Part shown: positions 1 through 7,998 of the stretch, piece by piece | How positions within the stretch are numbered: position 1 is the first letter of the stretch | How the letters are laid out: the number at the start of each line of letters is the position of its first letter | From: Fructobacillus pseudoficulneus | GTDB lineage: Bacteria; Bacillota; Bacilli; Lactobacillales; Lactobacillaceae | DNA: 64,000 bases | Reading direction: 5' to 3' | NCBI RefSeq assembly: GCF_900108455.1 | Contig: NZ_FNWS01000002.1 | Location: 62,001 to 126,000, forward strand | Notes under the pieces: generated by a model | Database searches by the model: none | Told to the model about the DNA's origin: nothing | Seen by the model: only the letters and a program-made list of their open reading frames with translations | Position numbers and translations under genes: made by a program

Positions 1-265
1 CTCCACCGAAATCGGCGTGACCTGGGGTATCCAAGATGTTGATTTGCTTGTCGCCAACACGGACAGCCGTGTTCTTTGACAAGATCGTGATTCCACGTTC
101 CTTTTCAATATCGTTGGTATCCATCACACGGTCGCCCAAAGCTTCTTCCTTACGGGCATCCAATGTGTCAGACTGCTTTAACAGTTCGTTAACCAACGTC
201 GTCTTTCCGTGATCGACGTGGGCGATAATAGCGATATTACGAATATCTTCGCGAAGATTTGCCAA
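1..265 (-). CDS. typA: TypA/BipA ribosome-associated GTPase (5' part only)
   Basis: This is the first 88 codons of a translational GTPase; the gene runs off the left edge of the window. The visible residues hold the P-loop AHVDHGKT, the switch I region with ERGITI, and the G3 motif DTPGHADF. The order [14 protein letters not shown] before the P-loop is typical of TypA (BipA), a ribosome-binding GTPase needed for stress and cold growth, rather than EF-Tu, EF-G or LepA. I chose a TTG start at 265 because AAGGAG lies eight bases upstream and no ATG is available in frame. It follows the inositol-phosphatase gene in the same direction, a common Lactobacillales arrangement. Confidence 0.9.
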   Translation of the reverse strand, partial: MANLREDIRNIAIIAHVDHGKTTLVNELLKQSDTLDARKEEALGDRVMDTNDIEKERGITILSKNTAVRVGDKQINILDTPGHADFGG

Positions 266-298
266 TTTTATGTGCTCCTTTGTCTTTGCTACTCACAA

Positions 299-329
299 GA
301 AAGACTAGGGCTTCTCTCCCTAGTCTTTC
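299..329 (-). terminator. Hairpin terminator overlapping the end of the inositol-phosphatase gene
   Basis: A perfect 12-bp stem (299-310 with 318-329) with a 7-base loop. The TAG stop codon of the upstream gene lies inside the stem. The following U tract is short and interrupted, so termination may be partial, with read-through into typA. Confidence 0.6.
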
Positions 330-1114
330 ACTATCTTGACTGACTCGCGATATGTCTTGGTTGTAGCGATTAATACTGTGTTTGATGATAGCATATTTAG
401 CGGACTTCCGTCAAGCGTTTTAACCACGTAGCCGAGCGTTTCAGCCAGGACTCGACCGGCCGCCAAATCCCATGGCGAAAGCTTCGATAAGTAACCCGTC
501 GCCTGCTGCAAAAATAGGCGGCTAAAGGAAATTCCAGCCGACCCAACTACCCGGTATGCCAGCGCTGCTTCAGCAAGCTTTTGATAAATCATTTCTCCTG
601 CTACAAGACGCCGGCCAGACAGAATCAAAACCGCTTCCTGCAAGGCTAAATCGTTGGCCACCGGTGCCAGCCGCTGGTCGTTTACAAATGCGCCCAAAGC
701 AGGGCCACCATGGAAGACCTGGTTTGCCATCACTTTGATAATCCAGCCCAAAGTTGGCTGGCCATCAACATACAGGGCGACCATAATGGCAAAATCGGTT
801 CCCTCATGGACGAAATTCATCGTCCCGTCAATTGGATCAATGAACCAAACATGGCCCGCCATTGTTTCCGGTCGGGCATCGTCCCCTTCTTCCGAAACGA
901 AATGGGCGTCTGGATCAATCATTTGAATGTGTTCTAATAACCAGGCTTGGTTTTCAGTATCGACGTTGGTAACGAGGTTGCGGAAATCACCACCCTTCGT
1001 CTGAACATGCAAATCCTCTTGCTGGTTGGTCCGCAACTGCCGACCAAGGTCTGCTAACCAGCGGGTCATCGTCTGGTCAACTTGGGCTAATTTGTCCGTT
1101 GTCCACTCAGTCAT
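320..1114 (-). CDS. suhB: Inositol monophosphatase family protein
   Basis: A 264-residue member of the inositol monophosphatase/SuhB family of Mg2+-dependent phosphatases. Visible family motifs are SEEG near residue 75, the metal-binding signature DPIDGT followed by NF near residue 95, and the C-terminal SPWDLAAG motif (around residue 215) with the conserved W-D. These carry the metal ligands, so the enzyme should be active. Substrate is unknown; in lactic acid bacteria related proteins may act on inositol phosphate, fructose-1,6-bisphosphate or nucleotide phosphates. Its start overlaps the UPF0223 gene by 8 bases, so the two are translationally coupled, and typA lies downstream. Confidence 0.88.
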   Translation of the reverse strand: MTEWTTDKLAQVDQTMTRWLADLGRQLRTNQQEDLHVQTKGGDFRNLVTNVDTENQAWLLEHIQMIDPDAHFVSEEGDDARPETMAGHVWFIDPIDGTMNFVHEGTDFAIMVALYVDGQPTLGWIIKVMANQVFHGGPALGAFVNDQRLAPVANDLALQEAVLILSGRRLVAGEMIYQKLAEAALAYRVVGSAGISFSRLFLQQATGYLSKLSPWDLAAGRVLAETLGYVVKTLDGSPLNMLSSNTVLIATTKTYRESVKIVKD

Positions 1115-1382
1115 TCACCACTACCCGTCTAGCATTACCCTGTGCCAGTTTCATTGTTTGGTAAATTGACCGCCCTGTTTGATTTTCAAAGTCACGATCA
1201 AAGGTCTTTTGTTCAGACTTAGCAGGCAGCACCTCACAAAACAAGCGGTAAGTCGTCAGCAAGTATTCCTGGTCACAACCGCCCTCATAGACCTGCAAAA
1301 CAGCGTCAACTAAGTTCGAAACAGCAATGATATCGTCCTTCGTCCAATTGCCATCAATTGGAAGTTGGTATTGTTCTGACAT
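1107..1382 (-). CDS. UPF0223 family protein (YktA-like)
   Basis: A 91-residue protein beginning MSEQYQLPIDGNW. It has the UPF0223 pattern: a Y-PLD-W start, a central YE-G segment, an LL--YR-F segment, and a VLP-K--EK--D--FE segment ending near YQ--K-A. Function is unknown; the family is small, cytoplasmic and widespread in Bacilli, normally next to an inositol-phosphatase-like gene, as here. I use the internal ATG at 1382 rather than a longer reading start at 1424, because AAAGGA lies at good distance before it and family members start there. Confidence 0.82.
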   Translation of the reverse strand: MSEQYQLPIDGNWTKDDIIAVSNLVDAVLQVYEGGCDQEYLLTTYRLFCEVLPAKSEQKTFDRDFENQTGRSIYQTMKLAQGNARRVVVND

Positions 1383-1422
1383 CACGAAATCCTTTCCAAA
1401 TCCATCAAGTTTATCTGCCACC

Positions 1423-1428
1423 ATTTTA
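1423..1428 (-). promoter_or_regulatory. Candidate -10 of the UPF0223-suhB-typA unit
   Basis: On the minus strand TAAAAT is preceded by TG plus one base (extended -10). A recognisable TTGACA is absent; TGGAAA lies 17 bases upstream. It sits in the divergent gap shared with def. Confidence 0.35.
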
Positions 1429-1537
1429 ACAAGCTTTGCCTAGTCTTTCCAGTCACTCCAGCTGAATTTGCCCTTTTTCGAATCGCACACCATCTTGTAA
1501 GCAAATTTCAAGAACCAACGCCCAAAGGCCCTTTTTC

Positions 1538-1546
1538 TGCTATACT
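1538..1546 (+). promoter_or_regulatory. Extended -10 promoter of def
   Basis: TGC directly followed by TATACT, about 34 bases before the def start codon. There is no good -35 hexamer, which fits an extended -10 promoter. Confidence 0.5.
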
Positions 1547-1579
1547 AGATTGGTATAGAGAAATTCTAGGAGTGTTGTT

Positions 1580-2158
1580 ATGACCATTCGTTTTACCATG
1601 GATAAAATCACTCGTGATGGTAATCCAGTCCTGCGCCAAGTCGGTGCAGAGGTACCTTTCCCACTTAGTGAAGAGCACCAACAATTAGCAAAAGATATGA
1701 TGACTTATTTAGAAGTCTCACAAGATGAAGAAGAAAATGAAAAGTACGGTCTGCGCCCAGGCGTCGGACTTGCCGCGCCACAGGTCGGTGAATCATTACA
1801 AATGACGGCCATCTTGATTCCGTCAGCGGACCCTGCCGAAGATGCTGAAGACGAGCCTTACTTTAAGGGCGTTGTTTTCAACCCAGTGATCATTTCTGAA
1901 ACGGTTGGACGGGCGGCCTTGGAAACCGGTGAAGGTTGTTTGTCAGTTGACGAAGACGTTCCCGGCTTTGTTCCGCGGTCAAAGAAAATTACGGTCCGCT
2001 ACCAAGACGAAACCGGTAAAACCCAACAAAAGACCTTACGCAACTACCCTGCCATCGTTTTCCAGCACGAAATCGATCATTTGCACGGTAAGCTTTACTA
2101 CGACCACATTAATCAGACTGACCCTTGGGGCGTCGATGACAGTACGAAGTACATTTAA
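1580..2158 (+). CDS. def: Peptide deformylase
   Basis: Removes the formyl group from the N-terminal methionine of new proteins; an Fe2+/Zn2+ enzyme acting at the ribosome exit. The 192-residue sequence has all three signature motifs: GVGLAAPQVG (near residue 60), EGCLSV (near 115, with the metal-binding Cys) and HEIDHLHG (near 160, with two metal-binding His and the catalytic Glu). The insertion between motifs I and II (PSADPAEDAEDEP) and the length are typical of Gram-positive type 2 deformylases. The start ATG is preceded by TAGGAG. It is transcribed alone and converges on dnaJ. Confidence 0.95.
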   Translation: MTIRFTMDKITRDGNPVLRQVGAEVPFPLSEEHQQLAKDMMTYLEVSQDEEENEKYGLRPGVGLAAPQVGESLQMTAILIPSADPAEDAEDEPYFKGVVFNPVIISETVGRAALETGEGCLSVDEDVPGFVPRSKKITVRYQDETGKTQQKTLRNYPAIVFQHEIDHLHGKLYYDHINQTDPWGVDDSTKYI

Positions 2159-2180
2159 CCTAAGCTCAAACATCAAACAA

Positions 2181-2209
2181 AAAAGCCGACTCAATCGAGT
2201 CGGCTTTTT
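2181..2209. terminator. Bidirectional terminator between def and dnaJ
   Basis: An 8-bp GC-rich stem (2185-2192 with 2197-2204), loop AATC, flanked by A-run and T-run, so it serves both converging genes. Confidence 0.85.
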
Positions 2210-2211
2210 CT

Positions 2212-3123
2212 TTACTTATCAAAGATTGACTTCTTCTTGTTAACTTTAGCGCCGGAAGCTTGTGCAAAGGACTCAAGCGCAGCCTTTTGTTCCTTGTTCA
2301 ACTTAGTTGGTACAACCACGTTGACAATCACGTATTGGTCACCATGACCATTATTGTGCAAACGTGGTGCTCCCTTGCCAGCCAAACGGAAACGACGGCC
2401 GTTTTGCGTTCCAGCCGGAATCTTCAAATTCACTTCACCGTGAACCGTCTTAACTGGGATTTCAGCCCCCAAGGCCGCCGTGATAAAGTCGATATCTTGT
2501 TGCAAGAAGATATCAGCACCATCACGTTCAAAGCCTTCATTTGATGCCCCAACCGAGAAGACTACGTACAAGTCACCCTGTGGGCCACCATTGACTCCGT
2601 CTTCACCCTGGCCGGACAAGCGCATTTGCTGACCAGTTTCAACACCGGCTGGGACCTTGACCTTCACTTCGTGTTGGCTACGGTCGCCCTGTGAACGCGT
2701 ATACTTAACGTTCTTTTCAGTTCCAAAGATAGCTTCCTCAAAGGTCAAATGCATCCGATACTGCAGGTCACGACCCTTGCGTGGTGCATTCGGATCCTGG
2801 AAGCCACCACCAAACATCTGTGAGAAAATGTCACCCAAATCAGAGAAGTCGCCAAAGCCACCTTGAGCGCCACCAAAACCACCTTGACCGCCAAAGCCGC
2901 CTTGCGCACCAGCAGCACCAAATTGGTCATACTGTTGCCGCTTTTGAGGATCACCTAAGGTTTCAAAGGCTTCTTGAACTTCCTTATACTTATCTTCCGC
3001 CCCTGGTTCATGGTTCAAATCGGGGTGGTACTTCTTTGACAGCTTACGATAAGCCTTCTTAATTTCATCTTGACTCGCAGTCTTAGATACACCAAGACGG
3101 TCATAAAATTCAGTGTTATTCAC
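2212..3123 (-). CDS. dnaJ: DnaJ-family co-chaperone without the zinc finger
   Basis: Last gene of the hrcA-grpE-dnaK-dnaJ operon, so by position it is the main Hsp40 partner of DnaK. At 303 residues it is well short of the roughly 370-380 expected of type I DnaJ. Seen in order: J domain (1-68) with the HPD motif at 33-35, a Gly/Phe-rich linker (about 69-110), then two C-terminal substrate-binding domains (about 116-285). The four CxxCxGxG zinc motifs are missing; residues 139-160 pass straight from the strand before them to the conserved [13 protein letters not shown] strand after them, and there is not one cysteine in the protein. It is thus of type II/CbpA-like architecture. Start is GTG with AAAGGAG upstream. 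Binding of DnaK is expected from the HPD motif. Confidence 0.88.
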   Translation of the reverse strand: MNNTEFYDRLGVSKTASQDEIKKAYRKLSKKYHPDLNHEPGAEDKYKEVQEAFETLGDPQKRQQYDQFGAAGAQGGFGGQGGFGGAQGGFGDFSDLGDIFSQMFGGGFQDPNAPRKGRDLQYRMHLTFEEAIFGTEKNVKYTRSQGDRSQHEVKVKVPAGVETGQQMRLSGQGEDGVNGGPQGDLYVVFSVGASNEGFERDGADIFLQQDIDFITAALGAEIPVKTVHGEVNLKIPAGTQNGRRFRLAGKGAPRLHNNGHGDQYVIVNVVVPTKLNKEQKAALESFAQASGAKVNKKKSIFDK

Positions 3124-3203
3124 AAGCGGACTCCTTTGATTCTAGTATGTACGGACCAAGCATAGCTGGTCCATTTTATCAGTTTTACTAAGTAAAGAAA
3201 AGA

Positions 3204-5051
3204 TTATTTCTTGTCGTCTGGGTTAACTTCTTCGAAGTCACCATCAACAGTGTTGTCATCCTTCTTTGCTTCAGCTCCTTCAGCACCGCCTTGAGCCTGT
3301 TGTGCTTGCTGGTACAACTTCGTTGCTAATTCAGTCGCAACCTTTTGCAAGTCATCAGTCTTAGCCTTCAAGTCAGTCAAATCAGCGTCAGCATCATCTG
3401 ATGTATCTTCCTTGGCCTTCTTCAAAGCAGCCAAAGCGTCTTGTGTTGGCTTCTTGTCGTCATCAGACAACTTGTCCCCAACTTCTTCCAAAGTCTTTTC
3501 AGTTTGGAAAATCAATTGATCGGCGTTGTTGCGCGTTTCAACCGCTTCCTTCTTCTTGTTGTCGGCTTCTTCGTTAGCCTTGGCGTCGTTCATCATCTTT
3601 TCGATTTCTTCGTCAGACAAACCACCGGCAGCTTGGATAGTAATCTTTTGTTCCTTTTGTGTTCCCAAATCCTTAGCAGAAACGTTGACGATACCGTTAC
3701 GGTCAATATCAAATGTCACTTCGATTTGTGGCACACCACGCTTTGCAGCAGGAATATCAGACAATTGGAAGCGTCCCAAAGTCTTGTTATCAGCGGCCAT
3801 TGAGCGCTCACCTTGCAAAACGTGAATGTCAACGGCTGGTTGGTTGTCTTCTGCAGTTGAGAAGACTTGTGACTTTGATGTTGGGATGGTCGTGTTACGA
3901 TCAATCAACTTTGTGAAGACACCACCCATGGTTTCGATACCAAGTGACAAAGGCGTAACATCCAACAAGACAACGTCCTTCACATCACCAGTAATCACAC
4001 CACCTTGAACAGCGGCACCCAAGGCAACGGCTTCATCAGGGTTGATTGAGTGGTTTGGTTCCTTACCAGTCATCTTCTTCACTGATTCTTGAACAGCAGG
4101 AATACGAGTTGAACCACCATTCAAGATCACTTCATCGATGTCGTCAAATGACAAACCAGCATCCTTCAAGGCGTTCATCACAGGTGCTTCGGCCTTCTTG
4201 ACCAAATCAGCTGTCAATTCGTTGAACTTTGCCCGAGTCAAAGAAGTTTGCAAGTGCAAAGGTCCTTGGTCGCCAGAAGCGATAAATGGCAAGTCGACTT
4301 GGGCTTCAGTTGCTGAAGACAAAGTCTTCTTAGCAGTTTCAGCGGCATCCTTCAAACGTTGCAAGGCCAACTTGTCTTGCTTCAAGTCGATGCCGTTTTC
4401 CTTCTTAAATTCATCAGCCAAGTAATCGATAATCTTAGCATCGAAGTCATCTCCACCAAGGTGCGTATCACCATTTGTTGACAAAACTTCAAAGACACCA
4501 TCACCCAATTCAAGGACAGAAACATCAAATGTTCCTCCACCAAGGTCATAGACCAAGATCTTTTCATCCTTGTCCAACTTGTCCATTCCATAAGCCAATG
4601 AAGCGGCCGTTGGTTCGTTGATGATACGTTCGACTTCCAAACCGGCAATCTTACCAGCATCCTTGGTAGCTTGACGTTGGGCATCGTTAAAGTATGCAGG
4701 AACCGTAATGACGGCCTTGTCAACCTTTTCACCCAAGTAGTCTTCTGCATAACCCTTGATGTATTGCAAAATCATCGCTGAGATTTCTTGTGGTGTGTAA
4801 TCCTTACCATCAACGGTTACCTTGTAACCTTCCTCACCCATGTGAGACTTAATTGATGAAATCGTGTCTGGGTTTGTGATTGCTTGACGCTTTGCCACGT
4901 CACCAACCTGGGTCTCCCCATTCTTAAATGAAACAACTGAAGGAGTCGTCCGACCACCATCAGGGTTTGTAATAATCTTTGGCTTGCCACCTTCCAATAC
5001 GGCGACAGCTGAGTTAGTAGTTCCTAAATCGATTCCAATAATCTTTGACAT
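3204..5051 (-). CDS. dnaK: Chaperone DnaK (Hsp70)
   Basis: ATP-dependent chaperone of 615 residues. It begins [18 protein letters not shown] (phosphate-binding loop), has the second phosphate loop [19 protein letters not shown] near residue 170, the adenosine motif [12 protein letters not shown] near 305-320, the [14 protein letters not shown] linker/substrate domain near 365 and a charged lid ending in EEVNPDDKK, close to the usual EEV tail. The four-residue-rich Ala/Gln segment before the tail is normal. Like other Gram-positive DnaKs it lacks the roughly 24-residue insertion seen in E. coli. It works with GrpE and the zinc-less DnaJ encoded on either side, under HrcA/CIRCE control. Confidence 0.97.
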   Translation of the reverse strand: MSKIIGIDLGTTNSAVAVLEGGKPKIITNPDGGRTTPSVVSFKNGETQVGDVAKRQAITNPDTISSIKSHMGEEGYKVTVDGKDYTPQEISAMILQYIKGYAEDYLGEKVDKAVITVPAYFNDAQRQATKDAGKIAGLEVERIINEPTAASLAYGMDKLDKDEKILVYDLGGGTFDVSVLELGDGVFEVLSTNGDTHLGGDDFDAKIIDYLADEFKKENGIDLKQDKLALQRLKDAAETAKKTLSSATEAQVDLPFIASGDQGPLHLQTSLTRAKFNELTADLVKKAEAPVMNALKDAGLSFDDIDEVILNGGSTRIPAVQESVKKMTGKEPNHSINPDEAVALGAAVQGGVITGDVKDVVLLDVTPLSLGIETMGGVFTKLIDRNTTIPTSKSQVFSTAEDNQPAVDIHVLQGERSMAADNKTLGRFQLSDIPAAKRGVPQIEVTFDIDRNGIVNVSAKDLGTQKEQKITIQAAGGLSDEEIEKMMNDAKANEEADNKKKEAVETRNNADQLIFQTEKTLEEVGDKLSDDDKKPTQDALAALKKAKEDTSDDADADLTDLKAKTDDLQKVATELATKLYQQAQQAQGGAEGAEAKKDDNTVDGDFEEVNPDDKK

Positions 5052-5144
5052 AATATCGACCCTTCCTATTTTTAAATCACATTTTTAAGCTTTTTTAGGT
5101 GTGGTGCGCCAGGCTGAATCACCATCAATCTGTTCTTGAGTAGT

Positions 5145-5735
5145 TTATTGTGCAACCGCGACCATTGCTGGACGGATAACGCGGTCTTGTAAGACATAAC
5201 CCTTTTGCAAGACTTGTGCGACCTGGTCAGCCTTAATTTCACCTTCGGCCGGCACTGATTGCACACCTTGCATGGTATTTGGATCAAAGTCATCGCCAAC
5301 TTGGCCAACTTCTTGGATGCCGTTTGTTGTCAATGCTTGCTTCAAAGTCTTCAAAGTAATTTCAACACCTTTGTGGATTTGAGCCACTTGGTCGTCATCA
5401 CCAACTTCAACAGCCAATGCCCGTTCCAAATTATCAACTACCGGTAAGATGGCTTCGGCCAACTTTTGGCCGTCGTACTTGCGGATATTTTGAATTTCTC
5501 GGGCATTACGAGCTTGAATATTTTGAATTTCAGCCTGTGCTCGCAGCAAGGCATCATCCTTTTCCGCCAGCTCATCCTTTAATGCTGCAGTTGGATCAGC
5601 CTCAACTTCTTGGTCAGCTTCCTGAGCCTTTTCGGTTGTCGCTGTCTCCTCAGTGTCATCCAAAACTTCTTCAGCTTCGGTTTCCTCCGTAATGTCAGCT
5701 TGCTTCAAATCTTTTTCTTCTTTAGACTTCGCCAC
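5145..5735 (-). CDS. grpE: Nucleotide exchange factor GrpE
   Basis: Promotes ADP release from DnaK. The 196-residue protein has a long acidic, low-complexity N-terminus (about 1-55), a coiled coil (about 55-110), and the C-terminal head with NPNTMQGVQ-like and VLQKGYVLQDRVIRPAMVAV motifs, the GrpE signature. Start is GTG with GGAGG upstream, 18 bases after the hrcA stop. Lies between hrcA and dnaK in the usual order. Confidence 0.95.
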   Translation of the reverse strand: MAKSKEEKDLKQADITEETEAEEVLDDTEETATTEKAQEADQEVEADPTAALKDELAEKDDALLRAQAEIQNIQARNAREIQNIRKYDGQKLAEAILPVVDNLERALAVEVGDDDQVAQIHKGVEITLKTLKQALTTNGIQEVGQVGDDFDPNTMQGVQSVPAEGEIKADQVAQVLQKGYVLQDRVIRPAMVAVAQ

Positions 5736-5753
5736 GGGCGTTCCTCCTTTGGG

Positions 5754-6785
5754 TTAAACATACTCAATTAATTTGTTATCCAATGCTTTTGCAAAGGCTG
5801 ACAGTAATCTGGCAACCTTTGAATACGGCAAACGGATTGGACCAACTAAGGCAATGATGCCGCCCTGACTGTCCCCTAAACGGAAGGGAGCAGATAAGAT
5901 GGCATAATCTTGCAGCAGTGGTGTTGCTAATTCTTGGCCCAAACGAATCGTAACCCCATTCGTTTGTGGTACAGCCAGCTGCCTGACTGAATCTGGCGTA
6001 TCAAATAACTCCAGAACAGAACGAGCTTCCTTCAAATTGAGATAAGCATCGTCTGCCACCTCCAAGAGGTTCAGTCGGCCACCGATGTGAACTTGTTCCT
6101 CCACCGAACGGGCTAGGACTTCACCAAAGAGCTGCAAGAAAGCCGCTGGGCTTTCAATATTGCGTGTCAGCATCACTGGCAACTCCTCGGAGTTCATCAT
6201 CGACAACACGTCTTGCACTGGTCGGCCAACCATTTGGGCATTGATGTAAGCCACCATGTCCGATAACGAGCTCACCGCCATATCCTTTGGCAAACGGAAG
6301 GTCTGGGAAGTGACCTTCCCATCCGACGTCGCCAAAACCGCTAAGACTTGCTGCCGTTCCAGCTGAATCAACTGAAATGATGAAATCTTCAGGTTAACCA
6401 CCTTCGGCTTTAATACCAAGGCAGTTAAGCCAGTCAAATCCGCCAATTGCTTGGCAGTTTGTTCGAGCAAGTCGTCTAATTCATGGAAGTTACCACGAAT
6501 TTGATTGGCAATCCGAGCAATGTCGACCTCCGACACCTGGTCAGCCACCATCAAATGGTCCAAATAATACCGGTAACCCGCCTTAGATGGAATTCGGCCC
6601 GCCGACGTATGTAACTTTTTGATTAAGTCTGCCTCTTCCAAAAACATCATTTCGTTTCGGATAGTGGCCGGCGAAAATTCCAAGTCGAGTTGGTCGTGCA
6701 GCGTTTTAGACCCAACCGCGCGGGCGGTTTGAGTATATTGATAAATAATCGCCGCTAAAATCATTTGCTGTCGATCAGTTAGCAT
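5754..6785 (-). CDS. hrcA: Heat-inducible transcription repressor HrcA
   Basis: Represses class I heat-shock genes by binding CIRCE operators; its folding depends on GroEL in Bacillus, which couples repression to chaperone supply. From the ATG at 6785 the protein is 343 residues: an N-terminal winged helix (residues 1-75, with MLTDRQQ and the SPATIRNEM recognition helix), a GAF-like middle domain and the dimerisation/inserted region. I prefer 6785 over the in-frame TTG at 6821 because AGGAGG lies nine bases before it and homologues begin at MLTDRQ. The CIRCE pair just upstream predicts autoregulation of this operon. Confidence 0.95.
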   Translation of the reverse strand: MLTDRQQMILAAIIYQYTQTARAVGSKTLHDQLDLEFSPATIRNEMMFLEEADLIKKLHTSAGRIPSKAGYRYYLDHLMVADQVSEVDIARIANQIRGNFHELDDLLEQTAKQLADLTGLTALVLKPKVVNLKISSFQLIQLERQQVLAVLATSDGKVTSQTFRLPKDMAVSSLSDMVAYINAQMVGRPVQDVLSMMNSEELPVMLTRNIESPAAFLQLFGEVLARSVEEQVHIGGRLNLLEVADDAYLNLKEARSVLELFDTPDSVRQLAVPQTNGVTIRLGQELATPLLQDYAILSAPFRLGDSQGGIIALVGPIRLPYSKVARLLSAFAKALDNKLIEYV

Positions 6786-6814
6786 GAACTCAAACCTCCT
6801 ACCTGTATTTTGTG

Positions 6815-6841
6815 TTAGCACTCAACATCTTCTACTGCTAA
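6815..6841. promoter_or_regulatory. CIRCE operator, downstream copy (imperfect)
   Basis: TTAGCACTC, nine bases, then TACTGCTAA; the second arm matches the CIRCE consensus GAGTGCTAA at 7 of 9 positions. It lies between the -10 box and the hrcA start codon, where HrcA binding would block elongation or initiation. Confidence 0.75.
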
Positions 6842-6848
6842 CAACTAT

Positions 6849-6876
6849 ATTATACAAGATTTTTACAAGAATGCAA
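6849..6876 (-). promoter_or_regulatory. Promoter of hrcA-grpE-dnaK-dnaJ
   Basis: On the minus strand TTGCAT (6871-6876), a 16-base spacer and a perfect TATAAT (6849-6854), lying between the two CIRCE elements. Confidence 0.8.
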
Positions 6877-6882
6877 ACCTTT

Positions 6883-6909
6883 TTAGCACTCTTTTATCTA
6901 GAGTGCTAA
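6883..6909. promoter_or_regulatory. CIRCE operator, upstream copy (perfect)
   Basis: TTAGCACTC-N9-GAGTGCTAA with no mismatch, immediately upstream of the -35 box. This is the classical HrcA binding site. Confidence 0.95.
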
Positions 6910-6973
6910 AAACCATCAGAACGGCTGCTGTTACACGTTTTATCGCTGAACACATTTGTAATGGTCAAAAGAA

Positions 6974-7004
6974 AAAAGATAGATTAATCATTAATCTATC
7001 TTTT
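6974..7004 (-). terminator. Terminator of truB-ribF
   Basis: A perfect 14-bp AT-rich stem (6974-6987 with 6991-7004), three-base loop, then a T-rich tract on the minus strand. The ribF stop codon lies inside the stem. Confidence 0.8.
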
Positions 7005-7947
7005 CACGAAAGTATTCTAGTGTAAGTTCTTTATCGATTTGTAATTGATCAACCAGCGCTTCGACCGTCGTAAATTTGACTTCATCGCGAAGCTTCAAGT
7101 GCCATTGAACCTTGACGTTTTCACCATAGACCTGGTCATTAAAGTCAAAAAGGTTAATTTCCACCGTGACCGGTCGATTGGCTTCAAAGGTCACATTCCG
7201 ACCAATGGAAGCCATCCCATCATACCAGCGGCCATCCACAAAGGCGCTCACGGCGTAGACACCAATGCCGGGCAAGGATTCAAGTTCCGGCGTCCAAATA
7301 TTAATCGTTGGGAAGCCCAGGGTCCGCCCCCGCGCATCCCCATGCACAATCAAACCGGTCGTTTGATGAACTCGTCCCAAACTTTCGGTCACTTGCTCCA
7401 ACCGACCATCAGTCAACTGTTGGCGAATCACCCGAGACGAAATTTTGTCATCCGTCCCCTTGAGGCTCGTCTTACCAACCGTCACAACTTGAAAACGATT
7501 TTTAGCAAAGTCTGGCAAATGAGCCATATCGGCTTGGTATTTCTTCGCCCCGTACCAGTGATCATAACCGGCCACCACCGTTTCAGCACGTAATGGCAAT
7601 AAGACATCCTGAATAAAGTCTTCCGGTGCCAACTCCGAGACGTGTGAGGTTAACTGCAAGCAGTAAACACGGTCTACCCCTAATTTGCCAAGCAGCTTCA
7701 CCTTTTCTTCAAGCGGTGTTAGATAATGCCAGGGTTGGTTCATTTTTTCAAACACCAAGCCTGGATATGGATTATAAGTCAAAACAACTAAGGGCAAATC
7801 CTTGCGATGAGCAACCTTAGCAGCTTCCTGAATGACCCGCTGGTGTCCAAGGTGAACCCCATCAAAGAAGCCCATCACGACCACCTGCTGAGTTGCCGGG
7901 GAGGTGAAATTATTTAATGGATAATGTAAGCGAATTAGTTCTGTCAT
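6991..7947 (-). CDS. ribF: Bifunctional riboflavin kinase / FAD synthetase
   Basis: Makes FMN and FAD from riboflavin. The 318-residue sequence has an N-terminal nucleotidyltransferase domain (VVMGFFDGVHLGHQRVI near residues 23-39 with the GxHxGH motif; SSRVIR near residue 170) and a C-terminal riboflavin kinase domain (GRTLGFPTIN near 205, GVYAVSAFVDG near 226, DFNDQVYG near 270). It follows truB by 51 bases in the usual Firmicutes order. No Shine-Dalgarno sequence precedes the ATG; instead a perfect extended -10 box ends six bases before it, which suggests a leaderless transcript in addition to read-through from truB. Confidence 0.95.
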   Translation of the reverse strand: MTELIRLHYPLNNFTSPATQQVVVMGFFDGVHLGHQRVIQEAAKVAHRKDLPLVVLTYNPYPGLVFEKMNQPWHYLTPLEEKVKLLGKLGVDRVYCLQLTSHVSELAPEDFIQDVLLPLRAETVVAGYDHWYGAKKYQADMAHLPDFAKNRFQVVTVGKTSLKGTDDKISSRVIRQQLTDGRLEQVTESLGRVHQTTGLIVHGDARGRTLGFPTINIWTPELESLPGIGVYAVSAFVDGRWYDGMASIGRNVTFEANRPVTVEINLFDFNDQVYGENVKVQWHLKLRDEVKFTTVEALVDQLQIDKELTLEYFREKID

Positions 7948-7953
7948 ATTGTT

Positions 7954-7962
7954 ATTATAGCA
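7954..7962 (-). promoter_or_regulatory. Extended -10 box immediately before ribF
   Basis: On the minus strand TGC-TATAAT, with only six bases between the hexamer and the ribF ATG. Transcription would start at or beside the A of the start codon. No clear -35. Confidence 0.5.
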
Positions 7963-7998
7963 AAATCAGTTGCCAATGCCCCTCTTAATCTTGACACT

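Noticed and set aside
7045-7593. Plus-strand open frame opposite ribF
   Set aside because: Shadow of ribF; composition reflects the reverse complement of the conserved gene.
7948-7998. FMN riboswitch before ribF
   Set aside because: The gap is 51 bases, too short, and has no conserved RFN pieces; the gene has a -10 box instead.
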